Shown: positions 15,909 to 24,384, numbered from the stretch's first letter. The stretch is DNA of 35,130 nucleotides from Bdellovibrionales bacterium (GCA_013216195.1 JABSOQ010000024.1:1-35130), one strand, 5' to 3'. Notes: a model not told the origin generated them from the letters alone. Made by a program: numbers and translations.

Positions 15909-16655
15909 ATGGCCAAGAAGAAAGCAACAAAGAAGAAAGCTGCTAAAAAAACAGCCAAAAAGAAGACCACTAAGAAAAAGACAGCCAAGAAGGCCACCAA
16001 GAAAAAGGTGACCAAAAAGAAGGCAGCTAAAAAGGCCACAAAAAAGAAAGCGGCCAAGAAAACCAAAAAGAAAGTAGCCAAAAAAGCTACGAAAAAGAAG
16101 GCTACCAAAAAGAAGGCCACCAAAAAAAAGACGGCCAAAAAGGCAACTAAGAAAAAAGCTGCGAAGAAGGCTACCAAAAAGAAAGCCACTAAAAAGAAAG
16201 TAGCGAAAAAGGCCACCAAAAAGAAGGCGGCCAAGAAAACCACTAAAAAAGCTGCGAAGAAGACCACAAAGAAAGCCGCGGCAAAGAAAACTACAAAAAA
16301 GGCCGCTGCAGACACCAAACCGAAGAAGCCAGAAAAGCCGAAGGTTCCAAGCCTTGAGGAGATTGCAGCAGACTCAACTCAACTCATAGCTTCGGGTAAC
16401 CCCTTTATTGTAAAAGATCAAAGAGACAGCGCTCCAGTCAATGAGGCTAGCGAGGACGCTGCCGACCTACCTCCCGCTGAATTTGAGGAGTACACTGAAG
16501 ATGAAGACTTGGAAGCGAGCTTCGAGAGTGTGAGTGACCAAATGGATGAGTCTCTCGACCCTGTCGATGAGGCTGACGAAGACGGTTTCGATGATCTCGA
16601 GGACGATGACACTATGATGGATGTCGAAGACGATGATGAAGGTGGGTACTTCTGA
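15909..16655 (+). CDS. Histone H1-like lysine-rich protein with acidic tail
   Basis: A 248-residue protein of two opposite halves. Residues 1 to about 135 consist almost only of Lys, Ala, Thr and Val in repeats such as KKAAKKATKKK, as in the C-terminal tail of eukaryotic histone H1 and bacterial H1-like proteins. Residues from about 165 to the end are strongly acidic (EEYTEDEDLEA, DDLEDDDTMMD, ending EGGYF). The basic half should bind DNA or RNA without sequence preference. The acidic half could fold back on it, bind partners or limit DNA binding. A Shine-Dalgarno GAGGAG precedes the ATG, and a strong terminator follows. A role in nucleoid compaction is inferred from composition. Repeats make the exact length prone to assembly error. 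Confidence 0.85.
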   Translation: MAKKKATKKKAAKKTAKKKTTKKKTAKKATKKKVTKKKAAKKATKKKAAKKTKKKVAKKATKKKATKKKATKKKTAKKATKKKAAKKATKKKATKKKVAKKATKKKAAKKTTKKAAKKTTKKAAAKKTTKKAAADTKPKKPEKPKVPSLEEIAADSTQLIASGNPFIVKDQRDSAPVNEASEDAADLPPAEFEEYTEDEDLEASFESVSDQMDESLDPVDEADEDGFDDLEDDDTMMDVEDDDEGGYF

Positions 16656-16683
16656 TTTAGCCTCAACCCAAACTCATCAAGAC

Positions 16684-16715
16684 AAAAAGCCACCCCACCA
16701 GGGTGGCTTTTTTTT
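16684..16715 (+). terminator. Rho-independent terminator of the lysine-rich gene
   Basis: The stem AAAAAGCCACCC pairs with GGGTGGCTTTTT around a five-base loop, with further T residues after it. It starts 28 bases after the stop. The A run on the other side would also allow termination on the minus strand, but no minus-strand gene ends here. Confidence 0.93.
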
Positions 16716-16792
16716 GGGGGGCGCTCACTACTTAATGCCAGATAGAACCAATCTAATTGCAACCCTCACAAATCGAATTGAAGATAGTGAAC

Positions 16793-17149
16793 ATGGACAA
16801 AGACTTAAAGCAGATCGAAGACTTGTGCCCCAGCAAGAGAGAAGTCAGTGAGCTCTCTATATACGAACTCAATCGGCTCTCTCTGGAGCTAGAAGATCAA
16901 ATTGATGAGGCCACGGGGATTATGCAAGTCTCTGAACTCAAGGGCTGCCCTAAGCTGCAACACCTCTTCAAGACTCAGTTTGGTCGGACCTACAGCCGAT
17001 TGGCAGACTCCATGAAACTCAGGGAGTTCCTTTCAAAGAAGATGTCTGGAGGTAGCGGTGCGGTTGAAGGGCTGATTGGTGACAATGCAAGCTCGGCAAA
17101 TGGTTTGAGATGGCTGTCGACATCGACATTTTACACAAGGCCTGCATGA
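16793..17149 (+). CDS. Small protein of unknown function
   Basis: A 118-residue protein starting MDKDLKQIEDLC, mostly charged and probably helical (ELSIYELNRLSLELEDQIDEA), with no signal peptide. A start at 16793 is preferred over one at 16757 because the upstream part has no protein-like composition; no clear Shine-Dalgarno is present. The last 13 codons overlap the start of the next gene in a different phase. Family not recognised. A frameshift joining this gene and the next is possible but not needed, since a stop closes the second frame just upstream of its own ATG. Confidence 0.6.
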   Translation: MDKDLKQIEDLCPSKREVSELSIYELNRLSLELEDQIDEATGIMQVSELKGCPKLQHLFKTQFGRTYSRLADSMKLREFLSKKMSGGSGAVEGLIGDNASSANGLRWLSTSTFYTRPA

Positions 17150-17421
17150 TGTACTTCAAAAACAGAAACGATGACATCGCTGCCCTCGCCCGTGAAGTGA
17201 CATTTGATAAAAACGGGACCCCAAAGAGTTTTGCAATGACCGACACACTACCTCGTGAATCGATTCACGGGTATGTCTTAGAGCTTGCAAAGAGAAAACG
17301 CAGCTCTAGCTCTCCCCCATACTCAGCCACAATTTTTAAAGTTGGCAGTGTCGCGATCATAAAAAAGACAGCCTGGGTTGTGGCAGAATTTAAAGGAACA
17401 CGCCGCTGGCAGAAATTATAA
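17110..17421 (+). CDS. Small basic protein of unknown function
   Basis: A 103-residue basic protein (start MAVDIDILHKACMMYF; later ELAKRKRSSSS and FKGTRRWQKL at the end) with no signal peptide or membrane segment. It overlaps the preceding gene by 40 bases, suggesting translational coupling. The ribosome-binding site is weak (TTTGAG directly before the ATG), so the start at Met13 or Met14 is also possible. I do not recognise the family. The pair may form a small two-gene unit behind the terminator at 16684-16715. Confidence 0.55.
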   Translation: MAVDIDILHKACMMYFKNRNDDIAALAREVTFDKNGTPKSFAMTDTLPRESIHGYVLELAKRKRSSSSPPYSATIFKVGSVAIIKKTAWVVAEFKGTRRWQKL

Positions 17422-17556
17422 AGCTAGTCTAGGCCAACTGCCCTCAAGCTTGCTCATGCCAAATAGTTTTGAGCCCCCACTGACTCTTTGAAGACTCCAC
17501 CCAAAATCTGACTTTTAGCTTGGGGTAGCCCTAAAAAGGTAGACTTCTACAGGCAA

Positions 17557-17586
17557 GGTTTAAGAATTCATTAAGGATTCTTAACC
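17557..17586. repeat. Inverted repeat upstream of the FIST-kinase operon
   Basis: Arms TTAAGAAT (17560-17567) and ATTCTTAA (17577-17584) are perfect complements, and the pairing extends outward to GG/CC with a single bulged T. The loop is nine bases. It lies 111 bases before the FIST gene. There is no T run, so it is more likely an operator or a regulatory hairpin than a terminator. The rest of this 275-base gap shows no clear promoter to me. Confidence 0.4.
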
Positions 17587-17696
17587 GGCTTTTAGCAATG
17601 AGAAGATCCGACGATACTTTATACGTTGGGCATTCAACAAGATATATTGAGACAGTTGCATCCCAGAGATCATCCCAAGACAGAAAGGAATAAATA

Positions 17697-18749
17697 ATGA
17701 GAGAGCGTTCAATTTTAAGATCCCAAACATCTGAATTGAACCCAAAATTGGCAATCGAGCAGCTGACAGCCGAACTGCAACCACTTGATTCTAGCTTTAC
17801 TATCTTGTTTGTCTCGCCCACCTATGACTCTCTGGAACTTGAGAAACACATCAAAGAACTGTGCGGGCCAAAAGCGGTAGCTTGCACCACTGCAGGTGAA
17901 ATTTCTGCACTGGGCTATGGGCAAAATAGTATTTCGGGTATGTCTTTTAGCAAAGATCTGTTTGCCTCAACCATTGTTGATATCGATGAGTTTCAAAAAC
18001 TGACAGATCCACACCATCTCACTGAACTTCAAAACCGAGTGGTGGAAACGCTAAAGCTTCACCACAATCAAATCGCCGAGGGCCGCTCTTTTGCGATCTT
18101 GCTAGTTGATGGTCTCAGCATGAAAAAAGAAGATGTTACAGATTGCATCTCTAGTTTCATGCCAGTTGATGTTCCCGTCATTGGGGGATCAGCTGGCGAT
18201 GGACTCAAGTTTAAGCAAACACAAATTTTTGCAAATGATAGCTTCCGATGTCATCGTGCCACAATAGTCATGGTGACGACCTCTATCCCATTTCAGGTTT
18301 TCAAATCGCAGCATTTTCTAACCTCTGACAAAAAGATAGTGATTACCTCAGCCGATCCTGGAGACAGGATTGTGCACGAAATCGATGGGATGCCTGCGGC
18401 AGAGGCTTACGCGAAATGCCTTGGTGTAAACCTAAGTGATTTTGGTCCAAATTTGTATTCAAAGCATCCGGTATTGTTAAACATTGCCGGAGAAAGTTAC
18501 GTACGCAGTATACAAAAGGTCAACGATGACCAGAGCCTCACTTTCTACTGTGCTATTGAATCTTGCCTACTGTTCGAATGCATCTTACGCCGCCTTGAGG
18601 TCAAAAACCTAAGCGAGCGTGAAAGACAGGACCTAATCGACCTCTACACCATTAACCATGCCTGCGGATTCCATACTTATGGTGAGCAATTTGGCGGGAC
18701 ACATATCAATCAGACCTTAACGAGTATCGCCATCGGGAGTGAAAAATGA
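17697..18749 (+). CDS. FIST-domain sensor protein
   Basis: A 350-residue soluble protein made of the FIST N and FIST C domains, thought to sense small ligands and found with signalling proteins. Recognisable parts are the N-terminal CTTAGEISALGY, the glycine motif VIGGSAGDGLKF, and the C-terminal CGFHTYGEQFGG followed by HINQTLTSIAIG. There is no signal peptide, so it should act in the cytoplasm. The start is preceded by AAAGGA. Its stop overlaps the start of a histidine kinase (ATGA), a common pairing in which FIST acts as a separate sensor subunit for the kinase. The ligand cannot be told from sequence. Confidence 0.9.
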   Translation: MRERSILRSQTSELNPKLAIEQLTAELQPLDSSFTILFVSPTYDSLELEKHIKELCGPKAVACTTAGEISALGYGQNSISGMSFSKDLFASTIVDIDEFQKLTDPHHLTELQNRVVETLKLHHNQIAEGRSFAILLVDGLSMKKEDVTDCISSFMPVDVPVIGGSAGDGLKFKQTQIFANDSFRCHRATIVMVTTSIPFQVFKSQHFLTSDKKIVITSADPGDRIVHEIDGMPAAEAYAKCLGVNLSDFGPNLYSKHPVLLNIAGESYVRSIQKVNDDQSLTFYCAIESCLLFECILRRLEVKNLSERERQDLIDLYTINHACGFHTYGEQFGGTHINQTLTSIAIGSEK

Positions 18750-20020
18750 CAAATAAACTTGAACATCTTGAAAACGAAGTCGTTAGGCTGACAAAGGTAA
18801 ACAAGGCACTGATGAACAGAGTTGAGTCAAGACTCGCAGATAACAAAACTGCATTCGTAACCTTGGAAGGAAAAATTCTCCTAGAAAAGAGCGTGAGAGA
18901 CAGAACTCAACAGTTAGAAGAGACCACCAAAGACCTGTTGGATGAAAAAAATAAGCTCTCAAAGCTAGTAAAAGCACTGCCCGGAGACGTGCTTATGTTT
19001 GATGGTTCTATGAGCGTCAAAGATGTGTTTCGCGGAGAGTTTTTGGGTCTTCTTAGCCCCTCTAATGGTGAGAGCTCCGCAGCTCAATTCGAGACTGAAT
19101 TTTCTATCAAACTAAACTCTGATGTTAAAAAACTCTCTCCAGATCAAGAGTCTATTTCGTTTGAATTCCAGTGTACTGGATCAGAACAGTATAACTACTG
19201 CGGAGTCTCTTTGGCAAACGAAGACCACTACCTTCTTTACTCTCAAGACATGACCGAAATTGAGCTACAGCGAAAGCAGATCAGAGACCAGGAGATTCAG
19301 CTTATTGAAGCCTCAAAGCTTTGCTCCCTTGGTGAGATGGCTGGCGGTGTGGCTCATGAAATCAATACGCCTCTTTGTGCAATTCTTTTGGCTGCCAGCC
19401 AACTTGAAACAAGTGCTAAATCGAATCAGACTGCCAGTTCAGAAAAAGACCTGAGAAACATTGCCCTAATCATGCGCACAGTAGAAAGAGTTTCTAAAAT
19501 TGTTAAAAGCCTAAGACAGGTATCAAGAGACGGTGGTACCGATGAATTCGAAACATGCACACTTGAAGATGTGATAACAGATGCTTCGGGTCTTTGCACT
19601 GAACGATTCAAGTCACATGGAGTGAACCTAGACATTCAAGTGCAGAATCATGACATTTTAATCTCAGCTAAGAGAGTGCAGCTTTCACAAGTATTGTTGA
19701 ATTTGCTTAACAATTCTTTTCACGTCGCAAAAGATTGTGAAAAAGGATGGATCAAGATTCGGTTTCAAGAATCAGACTCGAACGTAAGGCTTCGAGTCAT
19801 TGACTGTGGCAGAGGAATCGAAGACGAAGTGCTTGATGAGATTTTCAAACCCTTCTTTACAACCAAAGAGATTGGAGAGGGCACAGGGCTCGGCATGAGC
19901 ATTTCCCAACAAATCGTCAACAAGCATGGCAGTGAGTTACGTTACGAGCTTTTTGAGGGCCACACTTCTTTTTACTTCGACATTTCAAAAGAGACTCACG
20001 ACTTGCCTCAAATAGCCTAG
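18746..20020 (+). CDS. Cytoplasmic histidine kinase partnered with FIST
   Basis: A 424-residue kinase without membrane segments. An N-terminal coiled coil (about 1-75) leads into a PAS-like region (about 75-175), then HisKA with the phospho-acceptor near His204 in GGVAHEINTPL. The HATPase domain shows NLLNNSFHVAKD, DCGRGIEDE and GEGTGLGMSISQQIV. It overlaps the FIST gene by four bases, so signal probably passes from FIST to kinase. No receiver protein is encoded beside it: the next gene, on the other strand, is a sigma-54 activator that lacks a receiver. The true response regulator is therefore probably elsewhere. Confidence 0.92.
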   Translation: MTNKLEHLENEVVRLTKVNKALMNRVESRLADNKTAFVTLEGKILLEKSVRDRTQQLEETTKDLLDEKNKLSKLVKALPGDVLMFDGSMSVKDVFRGEFLGLLSPSNGESSAAQFETEFSIKLNSDVKKLSPDQESISFEFQCTGSEQYNYCGVSLANEDHYLLYSQDMTEIELQRKQIRDQEIQLIEASKLCSLGEMAGGVAHEINTPLCAILLAASQLETSAKSNQTASSEKDLRNIALIMRTVERVSKIVKSLRQVSRDGGTDEFETCTLEDVITDASGLCTERFKSHGVNLDIQVQNHDILISAKRVQLSQVLLNLLNNSFHVAKDCEKGWIKIRFQESDSNVRLRVIDCGRGIEDEVLDEIFKPFFTTKEIGEGTGLGMSISQQIVNKHGSELRYELFEGHTSFYFDISKETHDLPQIA

Positions 20021-20049
20021 AGCGGAATAGAGTCAATAAGGTTTGGATT

Positions 20050-20081
20050 AAAAAAAAGCCACTCCATCACTGGAGTGGCTT
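20050..20081 (-). terminator. Terminator of the sigma-54 activator gene
   Basis: On the minus strand AAGCCACTCCA pairs with TGGAGTGGCTT around a four-base loop and is followed by a run of T. It lies about 60 bases after the stop at 20140. On the plus strand the same hairpin has no T run, so it should act mainly on minus-strand transcripts, though it may also slow those leaving the kinase gene. Confidence 0.88.
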
Positions 20082-20139
20082 AAAGAAGAATCTTAAACTC
20101 AATTCAACAAGCAGAGCAATTCTGCCGTCTACTCAGACC

Positions 20140-21210
20140 TTAAGAGTTTCCGCTCTTAGGTCTCGCGTGAACAGCGTACTTCTCAAACTCGCCGTACTCG
20201 TGAAGTTTGTTATACAAAGTTTTGATCGTAATACCCAAAGCGTTAGCGGCTTGAGTTTTGTTACCATCAAAGTAGTTCAAGGCTTTCAAAATATAGCGTT
20301 TCTCAAGCTCGTGAAGTGTCATAGTCGGATCATAGTCGTCGATGACAATCTTATGATCAGGGTTCTTGATATGCTCAGGCAAATCACCCGGCATAATCAC
20401 ATGACCCTCAGCCAAGATTTGAAGTCTTTCGCAAACGTTTTGCAGCTCACGAATGTTACCTGGCCAGTCGTACTTCATAAGAATCTTCAGAGCATCTTCG
20501 CTCATCTGACGTCCACGATTTAAGAAACCATTTGGATTTGTAGTCAAAAAGTATTCAACAAGCTCATTGATATCTTCTTTTCTTCTTCTCAAAGGAGGAG
20601 AGTGAAGCATGATCGTGTTGATTCTGTAGAAAAGATCCTCACGGAAGTTTCCTTTGAGAACCTCTTTGTCTAACTCTTTGTTAGTCGCAGAGATCAAACG
20701 GATATCAACCTTTATAGGATCTTTACCGCCCACTCTATAGATTTCGCCCTCTTGTAGGAAACGCAAAAGCTTAGATTGGATGCCTGGGCTCAATTCGCCG
20801 ATTTCATCCAAAAAGAGTGTTCCGCCGTTGGCAACTTCTGCCAAACCTATTTTTCTAGAATATGCACCCGTGAAGGCACCTTTTTCGTGACCAAACAACT
20901 CGCTCTCAAGAAGAGTCTCTCGAAGAGCACCACAGTTGATGGCAACGAAAGGCTTGTGGCTGCGAGAGCTACGCTCGTGTATCGCATTCGCTACAAGTTC
21001 TTTACCAGTTCCACTTTCACCAAGGATCAATACAGTCGCGTTTGATGGAGCCACACGGTCTACCATACGCATCAACTGCTTCATCACTTCAGCTTTGTAG
21101 ATGATTTTTTTTGATTGAGGAACTCCGTTAGAGTTCGTGTTTCGGCTTGCACCTGGCAAGCTTTGATTTTCGCTGGGGGGGAGTATAGACCCCTTATCCA
21201 TTCCAGACAT
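20140..21210 (-). CDS. Sigma-54 activator without receiver domain (PspF-like layout)
   Basis: A 356-residue enhancer-binding protein. After about 30 disordered residues comes the complete sigma-54 AAA+ domain: Walker A GESGTGKE, the sigma-contacting loop GAFTGA, Walker B GGTLFLDEIGE and the arginine-finger region FREDLFYRIN. A Fis-type helix-turn-helix follows (NKTQAANALGITIKTLYNKL). There is no receiver, PAS or GAF domain, so its activity must be set by a partner protein or by its amount, as in PspF. The ATG at 21210, after AAAGGGG, is preferred to a GTG at 21339. It is a candidate activator of the sigma-54 promoters at 5577, 24384 and 31790, but no direct link is shown. A terminator follows. 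Confidence 0.93.
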   Translation of the reverse strand: MSGMDKGSILPPSENQSLPGASRNTNSNGVPQSKKIIYKAEVMKQLMRMVDRVAPSNATVLILGESGTGKELVANAIHERSSRSHKPFVAINCGALRETLLESELFGHEKGAFTGAYSRKIGLAEVANGGTLFLDEIGELSPGIQSKLLRFLQEGEIYRVGGKDPIKVDIRLISATNKELDKEVLKGNFREDLFYRINTIMLHSPPLRRRKEDINELVEYFLTTNPNGFLNRGRQMSEDALKILMKYDWPGNIRELQNVCERLQILAEGHVIMPGDLPEHIKNPDHKIVIDDYDPTMTLHELEKRYILKALNYFDGNKTQAANALGITIKTLYNKLHEYGEFEKYAVHARPKSGNS

Positions 21211-21378
21211 ACGTTCTGCCCCTTTGGTTGAATAGGTTCTCGCTTCTTCTTCTTTCTTGTCCTTCTTGCTGCAGGTCTTTACCAGACAGCGCCGCAATGC
21301 CCAATCCCTTTTAACTCTTTGGTCGTTACGTCTTGACACAGGGTTCTATCAAATGCCCTATTTTTACGCAAGTCTTTT

Positions 21379-21407
21379 TTGCAATGCATTTTGTAAACGA
21401 TTCTAAT
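21379..21407 (+). promoter_or_regulatory. Sigma-70-type promoter of the Xer recombinase gene
   Basis: TTGCAA (21379-21384) and TCTAAT (21402-21407) are separated by 17 bases. Transcription would start near 21414, about 20 bases before the GTG start, leaving room for the Shine-Dalgarno AAGGA. Confidence 0.5.
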
Positions 21408-21433
21408 AAGATAGAGGAACGAAGGATGTCACT

Positions 21434-22432
21434 GTGAAGCCGAAAAATGACATATTGCTGGCTTACTGCTACTTGTGCGAGCTCAAGTCAAAGCAATTAG
21501 CATCTGATAATACATTGCGGGCATACGCAGTTGATCTCGGCCAGTTTCTTGGCAAATTTGGGCAGCTCAAGATGAAAAAAACAGCTGGTAAGGGTGAAAA
21601 TCCGTTTCAGATTTTTTTTGAAAATCATGAGTTTTCATTGAATTGGACTGAAATTGTTCTAGATCCAATCCCTTCACAGTCGTTTACAAATCTTTTAACT
21701 GAGGCCTATCAGAGCTGGGCCTCACTCGCTCCAGCCAGCAGAAACAGAAAAGCTGCGTGCCTGAAATCCTTTGCTAAATGGCTTTCTGAAAAAGACCTGA
21801 TTGACCAAGATGTGCGACACAGAATCTTTGCCCCCAAAGTTCCTCAGAAGATCCCTCACTTTCTATCGGTCGATGAACTGCAGTCGCTTTTATCAGCCCT
21901 CAAGCAGGGCAAGAGCCAGAACCTCAAGAATGTTGAAATTGAAGAGGCCCTGATTCTTCTGTTGTATGGCGGAGGTTTGCGTGTGAGCGAGGCCTGCCAG
22001 ATAAAGTGGGCTGACTTCAATTGGTCAAAAGGTTCTCTGCTGGTTCACAAGGCCAAAGGTGACCGAGAAAGGTTGGTCGTACTACCCGGCTCTGTGGTCG
22101 ACACCCTACAGGCCCTTCAAAGCTCTTCAGAGCCCTCTCTCTATATATATGGAGAATCTCCCCTGCACCCGAGGGTTGCCTACAATATCGTACGCTCCTG
22201 GGGCGCTAAAGCTGGTCTAAACCGGCCACTCAACCCTCATGCTCTTCGCCACAGCTATGCCACTCACCTTTTAAATGATGGTGCGGATCTCAGAGTTCTA
22301 GGAGAACTGCTAGGCCATAAAAGCCTGATGGCAACCCAGAAGTACACCCACCTGAGCCTGCAAAAGCTCACCCAGGTCATGGACACCCACCACCCACTCT
22401 CAAAAATCACAGGTAAAACTGGCAAAGCCTAG
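21434..22432 (+). CDS. xerC: Tyrosine recombinase of the XerC/XerD family
   Basis: A 332-residue site-specific recombinase. The catalytic set is complete: Arg in GLRVSEA, Lys in KAKGDRER, His-x-x-Arg in HALRHSYATHLL, His in LGHKSLMATQ and the nucleophilic Tyr in KYTHL. The N-terminal SAM-like domain that grips DNA is present but carries roughly 30 extra residues (about 45-75) compared with classic XerC. Xer proteins resolve chromosome dimers at dif. No att site, integron or phage gene is near, so a housekeeping role is more likely than an integrase role. The GTG start is chosen because the ATG six bases earlier hits a stop at once, while AAGGA stands seven bases before the GTG. XerC rather than XerD is a guess. 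Confidence 0.88.
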   Translation: MKPKNDILLAYCYLCELKSKQLASDNTLRAYAVDLGQFLGKFGQLKMKKTAGKGENPFQIFFENHEFSLNWTEIVLDPIPSQSFTNLLTEAYQSWASLAPASRNRKAACLKSFAKWLSEKDLIDQDVRHRIFAPKVPQKIPHFLSVDELQSLLSALKQGKSQNLKNVEIEEALILLLYGGGLRVSEACQIKWADFNWSKGSLLVHKAKGDRERLVVLPGSVVDTLQALQSSSEPSLYIYGESPLHPRVAYNIVRSWGAKAGLNRPLNPHALRHSYATHLLNDGADLRVLGELLGHKSLMATQKYTHLSLQKLTQVMDTHHPLSKITGKTGKA

Positions 22433-22448
22433 AGCTTGTCGAGCTCAA

Positions 22449-24356
22449 TTAGAATACCGATTCATCAGACCTTTGGTAGTCGATAAAATAGATACGACGA
22501 GCCAGTTGCCAGCTCTTGTCTTCATCTTGATGAAACATCAGAAGAGGGTAAACAAAGGTGGCTGACCCTTCTCTTCCCCAAAAACCAGGCTCCTTGGCTT
22601 GCTCAAAGTAATCATAAACCTCTTCTTCAAAGCTGAGCTCTTCTCGCTCTACCAGTGAACGAAAACGGTCGGGGTCAAAACTCATCACAACTTCGACAAA
22701 CTCAAGCCAACCCTCTACGACTCTGCTATCAGCGAACAACAATCTGGTTAAAAGGCTTGAGTGCTGACGTATTTTCCTTAACAACTTCTGGGAGGTGCCC
22801 TGTGGGTAAACCTGTTGCTGACTGAAACTCCGATCCGCGACGGCGACTTCGCTTGTGCGGTAGAGCAAACTGTGCTGAGCCGCAGTTGCTTTGAGGCTCA
22901 GCATGTTGACGAACTCTACCATGAACTTGTAGCGAAAAAACTCAGTTGAGAAACCGGGCTCAAAACGATCGATCTCGTCGATAAGCTTAAAGTAGCTCCA
23001 AGTCATGTCTTCCGTCATTTGAGCATATTCAAAAAGACCGGCATAAAGGCCGTCATAATCTCGAGCTTCACCCCGAAGTTGAGCATCATGAGAAAGCTCG
23101 CCAATAACCCTCGCCGTTGAGAGCCATTGATCACCAACATCGATCATGCCCTTTTGAAACGGCATCTGTAGCAACCAATAAATCGGAGATTGCTCAATCA
23201 CTCGAATGGCAAACTTCTGCATACCAAAATCAGATTTTTGGGCCAAATCGAGAGCTAGCTTTAGCAAGAACCGATTGAAGATGATTGTCTCTGTTGGTCT
23301 GAAGGTGAAAATGCGCTGGTTTGAAATAAGACCTAGAAAGTAACTGAGCTTGAAGCCCGTATCAAAACTCGGGTCTCTGGCAAATGCCTCAAAAATTTGT
23401 AATATCTTGATTGGTAATGCGTTTGGCTCATAATTGGGCAAACCGGCTTCTGCTAGCTGCTCCCATTGATCAATAGGAATCGGGCTATCAAACAAGTCGA
23501 GTACAGCCAGTTTCTGCTGAGCTCCCATCTTCTTCCAAGCCCTGAAGTTTTTCTTTCGCCACGCACTCTCTTCATGAACTTTGGTGTTCAGCACCAAAGA
23601 GACCTCGCCAACAAAAGCCTCAAGTGGCCCAGAATCGGTTTCAACTCGCTCGGCGAAGCCTCTGTTGTCAGCCATCATTCCTTTTTGTACGCCTGTTGGG
23701 CCATGAATACCATGGGGCTGATTGAATGCGGGGTAAGCTGAAATCAAGCGCCCACTTCTTTTGTCGACAGCAATTTTCACGTTGATTTCTGTCTCGTCTG
23801 TGCGGGTTACCTGGGCTTCAAACAGAAGGGCCCACCCCTTATCTTCCATAGCCCCTTGTTGAAATACAGCCTTGATGATCTCTTCGAGCTCGTCCTGATC
23901 CATGTCTCTTGGGAACAGTGTCTTCCAAAGATAACCACCATTGTGATTGATATCAGTCATCAACAAAGACTTTTTCTGAGCGGTGTTAAATGCCGAGTTT
24001 GGTAGTCGCACATGCCCCACACCATTGATAGCGTTTTGCATCACAAAGTACCAAGAACCCAGTGTCTTATCTGCACTGTCGACCTCGATCTTCTTAGTGC
24101 CGAGCTCAAAAATATCGTCTCTTTTTGCCATAAAAGCTTCTAGCCCTGCATAAGTGTGCATTCCGCCCTTCAGCCAAGCCCTCTTGGTAGTTGGGTTCTG
24201 CCCAAAATCACCTTGTAAGATGTGTTTTAGGGCTTTTTCAGTGATGACAATTTCTGTTGGTCGCCTGTGCATCTCATCGACACAAGACACTGTAGGTTTC
24301 GGGTTAGCCTGGGCCGAAAGCGCTACAAACAGCACTGTAAGAAGCAACCATTTCAT
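22449..24356 (-). CDS. Exported protein with N-terminal EndoU-like nuclease domain
   Basis: A 635-residue protein with a clear signal peptide (MKWLLLTVLFVALSAQA). Residues 36-210 resemble the bacterial EndoU RNase domain of polymorphic toxins: KHILQGDF with His45, KGGMHTYAGLEAF with His67, NGVGHVRLP, KTLFPRD with Lys145, a DELEEIIKAVF helix and SGRLISAYPAFNQ. Two histidines and a lysine form the EndoU active site. The remaining ~420 residues match no family I know, look helical and may serve as a delivery or binding part. Unlike usual toxins the nuclease is at the N-terminus, and no small immunity gene lies beside it. The sigma-54 promoter at 24369-24384 gives a nearly leaderless start. Homology is judged from motifs by eye. 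Confidence 0.8.
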   Translation of the reverse strand: MKWLLLTVLFVALSAQANPKPTVSCVDEMHRRPTEIVITEKALKHILQGDFGQNPTTKRAWLKGGMHTYAGLEAFMAKRDDIFELGTKKIEVDSADKTLGSWYFVMQNAINGVGHVRLPNSAFNTAQKKSLLMTDINHNGGYLWKTLFPRDMDQDELEEIIKAVFQQGAMEDKGWALLFEAQVTRTDETEINVKIAVDKRSGRLISAYPAFNQPHGIHGPTGVQKGMMADNRGFAERVETDSGPLEAFVGEVSLVLNTKVHEESAWRKKNFRAWKKMGAQQKLAVLDLFDSPIPIDQWEQLAEAGLPNYEPNALPIKILQIFEAFARDPSFDTGFKLSYFLGLISNQRIFTFRPTETIIFNRFLLKLALDLAQKSDFGMQKFAIRVIEQSPIYWLLQMPFQKGMIDVGDQWLSTARVIGELSHDAQLRGEARDYDGLYAGLFEYAQMTEDMTWSYFKLIDEIDRFEPGFSTEFFRYKFMVEFVNMLSLKATAAQHSLLYRTSEVAVADRSFSQQQVYPQGTSQKLLRKIRQHSSLLTRLLFADSRVVEGWLEFVEVVMSFDPDRFRSLVEREELSFEEEVYDYFEQAKEPGFWGREGSATFVYPLLMFHQDEDKSWQLARRIYFIDYQRSDESVF

Positions 24357-24368
24357 AGCAACAAAGAG

Positions 24369-24384
24369 AGCAAGTCAGGTGCCA
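24369..24384 (-). promoter_or_regulatory. Sigma-54 (-24/-12) promoter of the EndoU-like gene
   Basis: Read on the minus strand, TGGCACCTGACTTGCT matches the sigma-54 consensus at all fixed positions except the purine after TGGCAC. The C of the -12 GC is at 24370, so transcription should start near 24358. The ATG is at 24356, exactly 14 bases from the -12 C, the same distance as for the gene at 5605. No Shine-Dalgarno sequence is present between them. Confidence 0.8.

Noticed and set aside
15878-16318. A 146-codon minus-strand frame rich in Phe, Ala and Val
   Set aside because: It is the antisense of the lysine-rich repeats; AAG/AAA codons read backwards give Phe and Leu. It has no start signal of its own.
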